From NCBI GenBank assembly GCA_015060885.1, contig SUXO01000008.1, positions 1 to 64,000 of the forward strand: DNA of 64,000 bases, in the 5' to 3' direction. Numbering within the stretch: the stretch's first letter is position 1; each line of letters opens with the position of its first letter. The notes beneath the pieces are model-generated. The model ran no database searches. It saw only the letters and a program-made list of their open reading frames with translations, and was not told the origin of the DNA. The position numbers and the translations under genes were made by a program. Below, one piece after another: positions 60,065-64,000 of this stretch. This DNA is from Bacteroidales bacterium. Lineage in GTDB: Bacteria > Bacteroidota > Bacteroidia > Bacteroidales > Bacteroidaceae.

Positions 60065-60916
60065 ATGTTAAGAATAGCTGTACAGACCAAAGGTCGCTTG
60101 AATGAGCAGAGTATGCAATTGCTGCGTGATGCAGGTGTGACAATCAAGGAGGAGAAGAGGAAATTCCTTATGCGTGCCTCCGACTTTCCCGTGGAGGTGC
60201 TCTTCCTTCGCGACGACGATATTCCGCAAACCGTTTCAATGGGTGCGGCCGACCTGGGCTTCGTGGGTTACAACGAGGTTGCCGAGCGTGGTTACGACGT
60301 GGATGTTTTGCAGAAACTCGGCTTTGGCGGTTGCCGCATTTCGCTTGCAATTCCCAAAGCAGACAAATATGAGGGGTTGAGCTACTTCAATGGCAAGCGC
60401 ATTGCCACATCGTACCCCAATGTACTGACGAAATTCTTTGAGGAGAATGGCATCAAGGCCGAAATACACACAATAACCGGTTCGGTGGAGATTGCTCCCG
60501 CAGCAGGCCTTGCCGATGCTATCTTCGACATTGTGTCATCGGGCGGTACACTCATCACCAACGGCCTTGTTGAGGTTGAGCAGGTGTTGCAGTCCGAGGC
60601 GGTGCTCATCGGCACTCCCGGTCTTTCGGAAGAGAAGATGGCCATTGCCCGCCAGCTGATGTCGCGTTTCGAGTCGGTGCTCAAAGGTGCAGGCAAGAAA
60701 TATCTTCTGCTCAACATTCCCGAAAGCGCGCTCGAAGAGGCTGTTGCCCTGCTCCCTGCAATGCGCAGCCCGACCGTTATCCCCCTTGCACAGAAAGGGT
60801 GGTGCTCTTTGCAGACTGTTGTCGACGAGAAACAGTTGTGGAACGTTATTGAGAAACTCAAAGCCATCGGCGCCGAGGATATTCTGGTGCTGGCTCTCGA
60901 AAAAATTGTATTGTAA
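60065..60916 (+). CDS. hisG: ATP phosphoribosyltransferase (long form)
   Basis: A 283-aa HisG for the first step of histidine synthesis. PRPP/ATP-site motifs: GRLNEQSMQLL, VGYNEVAERG, RIATSYPNVL, GSVEIAPAAGLADAIFDIVSSGGTL. The C-terminal about 75 residues form the HisG_C regulatory domain (SPTVIPLAQKGWCSLQTVVDE), so this is the feedback-inhibited long form that does not need HisZ. First gene behind the attenuator. Confidence 0.95.
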   Translation: MLRIAVQTKGRLNEQSMQLLRDAGVTIKEEKRKFLMRASDFPVEVLFLRDDDIPQTVSMGAADLGFVGYNEVAERGYDVDVLQKLGFGGCRISLAIPKADKYEGLSYFNGKRIATSYPNVLTKFFEENGIKAEIHTITGSVEIAPAAGLADAIFDIVSSGGTLITNGLVEVEQVLQSEAVLIGTPGLSEEKMAIARQLMSRFESVLKGAGKKYLLLNIPESALEEAVALLPAMRSPTVIPLAQKGWCSLQTVVDEKQLWNVIEKLKAIGAEDILVLALEKIVL

Positions 60917-60922
60917 GGAACT

Positions 60923-62206
60923 ATGATTGCAAGATATATAAACCCGGCAAAAGAGGAGTGGGCAAAACTGTGCGAGCGCATGGTGGCCGACGATGCTGTT
61001 ATTGCCGGTCGTGTAGATGCCATTATTGAGCGTGTGAAGCGTGACGGCGACAAGGCTGTGCGCGAGCTTGCACAGGAAATCGACGGCGTGGAGCTTGCCT
61101 GCATAGAGGTGAGCGACGAGGAGAAGCGCGAAGCATTCGCGCAGGTGTCGCAGGAACTTAAAGATGCGATAGCTGCCGCGGCGCGTAACATCACACGCTT
61201 TCACATGGCACAGCGTTTCAACGATATTGAGGTGGTGACATCGCCCGGTGTAAAGTGTGTGCAACGTGCTGTTCCCATTCAAAAGGTGGGGCTTTATGTT
61301 CCCGGCGGAACGGCTCCTCTCTTCTCCACGGTGCTTATGCTTGCCATCCCGGCAAAGGTGGCCGGGTGCAAGGAGATTGTCCTTTGCACGCCCGTGAACA
61401 AGCAAGGCAAGGTTGCTCCGGCGGTGCTGTCGGCAGCAATGGTGTGTGGCGTTGACCGCATCTTCAAGGTGGGTGGCGCACAGGCTGTGGCTGCTATGGC
61501 CTACGGTACCGAGAGTATTCCCGCTGTGGACAAGATATTCGGCCCCGGCAACCGTTATGTGACAAAGGCAAAGGAGCGTGTTACCAACCGCGTTTCAATA
61601 GATATGCCGGCCGGTCCTTCGGAAGTGCTGGTTATGGCCGACGAAACTGCAAATGCCGCTTTTGTGGCAAGCGACCTCCTTTCACAGGCCGAGCACGGAG
61701 TGGACTCGCAGGCACTGCTCGTTTGCGGCAGTGCAGCCATTGCCGATGCCGTTGATGCAGAACTTGCCGTACAGCTCGAAAAACTGCCACGCAAGGAACT
61801 TGCCGCAAAAGCATTGGGCAACAGCCGCACAATAATCCTGCCGTCGAAAGAGGAGCAGGTTGAATTTGTGAACACTTATGCTCCCGAACACCTGATTATC
61901 TCAATGGAAAATCCCTGGGAAGTTGCAGCTGCCATTACTGCTGCCGGCAGTGTGTTCATAGGCAACTATTCGCCCGAGAGTGCAGGCGATTATGCTTCGG
62001 GAACCAATCACACATTGCCCACAAGCGGTTGGGCCCGCTCGTGCAGCGGTGTGAATCTCGACAGCTTCGTGCGCAAGATTACTTATCAGGAACTCACAAA
62101 AGAGGGTATAGAAACACTGGGCGGTACCATTGTGTCTATGGCACAGGCCGAGGGGCTCGATGCCCACGCGGCAGCAGCCCTCTTGCGTATGGGAAAAGAT
62201 ATCTGA
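60923..62206 (+). CDS. hisD: Histidinol dehydrogenase
   Basis: A 427-aa enzyme catalysing the last two oxidations to histidine. Signatures: VGLYVPGGTAPLFSTVLML, KVGGAQAVAAMAYGTESIPAVDKIFGPGNRYVTKAK, DMPAGPSEVLVMAD, SQAEHGVDSQ, EHLII and the DYASGTNHTLPTSG zinc/His motif. Normal length. 6 nt after hisG. Confidence 0.96.
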   Translation: MIARYINPAKEEWAKLCERMVADDAVIAGRVDAIIERVKRDGDKAVRELAQEIDGVELACIEVSDEEKREAFAQVSQELKDAIAAAARNITRFHMAQRFNDIEVVTSPGVKCVQRAVPIQKVGLYVPGGTAPLFSTVLMLAIPAKVAGCKEIVLCTPVNKQGKVAPAVLSAAMVCGVDRIFKVGGAQAVAAMAYGTESIPAVDKIFGPGNRYVTKAKERVTNRVSIDMPAGPSEVLVMADETANAAFVASDLLSQAEHGVDSQALLVCGSAAIADAVDAELAVQLEKLPRKELAAKALGNSRTIILPSKEEQVEFVNTYAPEHLIISMENPWEVAAAITAAGSVFIGNYSPESAGDYASGTNHTLPTSGWARSCSGVNLDSFVRKITYQELTKEGIETLGGTIVSMAQAEGLDAHAAAALLRMGKDI

Positions 62207-62211
62207 CAACT

Positions 62212-63246
62212 ATGGAAATTAATGATGTACTGCGCCTTGTGCGCAAGAATATAAAGGCTCTCGCGCCATATTCCACGGCGCGTGACGAATATAAAGGAGC
62301 GTTGGGAGTATTCCTCGATGCCAACGAGAATCCCTTTGAAAATGGCTATAACCGTTACCCCGACCCTCGTCAGGCCGAACTTAAATCCATTATAGCACCC
62401 AAAAAGGGTGTGGCTGTGGAGCAGATGTTCATTGGAAACGGTAGCGACGAGGCGATAGACCTCTGTTTCCGCATATTCTGCGAGCCCCGCATCGACAATG
62501 TGGTTGCAATAGCTCCAAGCTATGGAATGTACCGCGTGTCGGCCGACATCAACGATGTAGAGGTGCGCGAAGTGCAGTTGGGCGAGGAGTTCTCACTGCC
62601 GGTCGACGAACTTCTGGCGGCTTGTGACGGTAATACGAAACTTATGTTTGTATGTTCGCCAAACAACCCTTCGGGCAACATATTCCCCGTGGAGGAGATA
62701 AAACGTCTGCTTGAAGGCTTCAAAGGAGTGCTGGTGGTCGATGAAGCATATATCGATTTTGCTTCGCAGCCCAGCCTCACCACCTTGCTTGGCGAGTACC
62801 CCAATCTCGTGGTGCTGCAAACCCTTTCAAAGGCATACGGCCTTGCCGGGTTGCGTCTGGGCCTTGCTTTTGCCTCCAAAGAGATTATGGCAATTTTTGC
62901 CAATGTGAAATACCCCTATAACATAAACAAGGCGGGTATGGAGTGTGCAAAGGAACTGCTTGCCCGTGATGTGCAGGCCGAAATTGATGTTGTGAAGAGC
63001 GAGCGCGAGCGTGTGGCGGCCGCTTTGGCCTCTTGCCCCTGCGTGAAGAGGGTGTTCCCATCCGATGCCAATTTCCTGCTTGTGCAGGTGAGTGCGGCGC
63101 GTGCTCTCTACGATGCTCTCATTGCCGAGCAGGTTATTGTGCGCGACCGTTCGAAGGTGAAAGGGTGCAGCGAATGTTTGAGAATAACTATTGGCACACC
63201 GGCCGAGAACGACAGAATGCTCGCGGTGGTCAGGAACTTTAAATGA
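62212..63246 (+). CDS. hisC: Histidinol-phosphate aminotransferase
   Basis: A 344-aa class-II-like aminotransferase; I use the start at 62212 ([15 protein letters not shown]), since the upstream part of the track ORF overlaps hisD out of frame. Motifs: [46 protein letters not shown] and the PLP lysine in [14 protein letters not shown]. It converts imidazole-acetol phosphate to histidinol phosphate. 5-nt gaps on both sides. Confidence 0.95.
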   Translation: MEINDVLRLVRKNIKALAPYSTARDEYKGALGVFLDANENPFENGYNRYPDPRQAELKSIIAPKKGVAVEQMFIGNGSDEAIDLCFRIFCEPRIDNVVAIAPSYGMYRVSADINDVEVREVQLGEEFSLPVDELLAACDGNTKLMFVCSPNNPSGNIFPVEEIKRLLEGFKGVLVVDEAYIDFASQPSLTTLLGEYPNLVVLQTLSKAYGLAGLRLGLAFASKEIMAIFANVKYPYNINKAGMECAKELLARDVQAEIDVVKSERERVAAALASCPCVKRVFPSDANFLLVQVSAARALYDALIAEQVIVRDRSKVKGCSECLRITIGTPAENDRMLAVVRNFK

Positions 63247-63251
63247 TTATT

Positions 63252-64000
63252 ATGAAAAAGGCTCTTTTTATAGACCGTGACGGAACAATTATATGGGAAC
63301 CGCCTGTAACCGAGCAGGTTGACACTCTGGAACAGCTCGTATTTGAACCGGGTGTAATAGGTGCGCTCGGCCGCATAGCGGAAATGGATTTCGAGCTTGT
63401 GATTGCAAGCAACCAGGATGGCCTGGGAACTGCCGCTTATCCACAGGAACAGTTCGATATGGTACACAACAAGATGTTGCAGGTGCTTGCCGGCGAGGGT
63501 GTGAACTTCGACGACCAGCTTATTGATGTTACCTACAAGAGCGACAACAAGCCTACACGCAAGCCCGGTACAGGAATGTTCGGGAAATATATGTCGGGCG
63601 AGTACGACCTTGCGAACTGTTTCGTTATCGGCGACCGCCTTACCGATGTAGAGCTTGCGAAAAATCTGGGCGCGAAGGCTATTCTTTACACCGCCGACAA
63701 AGCCCGTATCGAGGAGATGCTCTCCTTGCCCTATGCCGATGTGTGCGTGCTTGCCACCGACAGCTGGGCACAGATTGCCGAGTTCTTGCGTTGCGAGGAG
63801 CGTCGTGCCACAATTGTGCGCAAGACAAAGGAGACCGATATAACCGTTACCATCGACCTCGACGGCAAGGGTGTGTCGGGCATAGATACAGGGCTGAAAT
63901 TCCTCGACCATATGCTCGACCAGATTGTGCACCACGCCGGCGTTTCGCTCGAAGTGAAGGCTGTGGGCGACTTGCAGGTCGACGAGCATCACACAATGGA
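63252..64000 (+). CDS. hisB: Bifunctional HisB (histidinol-phosphatase/IGP dehydratase), cut by window end
   Basis: The frame opens at ATG 63252 ([18 protein letters not shown]) and runs to the window end without a stop, which is why the ORF track omits it. Residues 1-165 form the HAD histidinol-phosphatase ([43 protein letters not shown]). From about residue 180 the imidazoleglycerol-phosphate dehydratase begins ([39 protein letters not shown]), with metal-binding His pairs. About 249 codons are visible; roughly 120 more are expected downstream. Confidence 0.95.
   Translation, partial: MKKALFIDRDGTIIWEPPVTEQVDTLEQLVFEPGVIGALGRIAEMDFELVIASNQDGLGTAAYPQEQFDMVHNKMLQVLAGEGVNFDDQLIDVTYKSDNKPTRKPGTGMFGKYMSGEYDLANCFVIGDRLTDVELAKNLGAKAILYTADKARIEEMLSLPYADVCVLATDSWAQIAEFLRCEERRATIVRKTKETDITVTIDLDGKGVSGIDTGLKFLDHMLDQIVHHAGVSLEVKAVGDLQVDEHHTM

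Overview
The window comes from a Bacteroidota chromosome, almost certainly order Bacteroidales. Evidence: -7 boxes of the TAnnTTTG/TATCTTCG type with a TTTG-like element about 20 bp upstream; family-specific proteins (TamL/TamB, RprX/RprY, DUF4494, DUF5112/5113-type kinase, DUF4827-like lipoprotein, EF-G2); BspA-like leucine-rich-repeat proteins; and C-terminal tails resembling type IX sorting signals. Genus cannot be fixed from sequence alone; a gut Prevotellaceae/Bacteroidaceae-like commensal is my inference from the sialidase-fucosidase and B12-scavenging genes.

Layout. 1-13.6 kb: a sugar-nucleotide-type nucleotidyltransferase, the tamB-tamL outer-membrane assembly operon, a lipoprotein cyclophilin overlapping an M16 protease, a BspA-like LRR protein with a dockerin-like tail, an RluA-family pseudouridine synthase, a TetR regulator and an initiator tRNA. 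13.6-28.4 kb (accessory): a repeat-rich intergenic block, a 53-aa peptide gene missing from the ORF track, a 1307-aa LRR surface protein with a structured upstream region, an HD hydrolase, and a 2856-aa protein joining a GH33 sialidase to a GH95 alpha-fucosidase with many carbohydrate-binding-like modules. 28.4-42.4 kb (core): rpe, comEC, nrnA, a DUF4827-like lipoprotein, glmM, hemW, the EF-G paralogue EF-G2 (catalytic His replaced by Ala), rprXY, a 59-aa membrane protein, and rpsF-rpsR-rplI. 42.4-52.2 kb: repeat-rich spacer, cobalamin riboswitch with a BtuB receptor and a BtuG-like beta-propeller lipoprotein, then a double-module hybrid kinase with its response regulator and a membrane protein. 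52.2-64 kb: yggS, DUF4494, malic enzyme with a coupled small ORF, a nitroreductase-DUF2520-kdsC-maf-cysK operon, cysE, and a his operon (hisG-D-C-B, hisB cut by the window end) preceded by a leader peptide with four consecutive His codons and a complete attenuator.

Functional themes: host-glycan decapping (sialic acid plus fucose) by one giant secreted enzyme; surface adhesion-type LRR proteins; high-affinity B12 capture under riboswitch control; envelope biogenesis (TamL/TamB, KdsC, GlmM); and attenuation-controlled histidine synthesis. No CRISPR array, rRNA operon, prophage or intact insertion sequence was seen.
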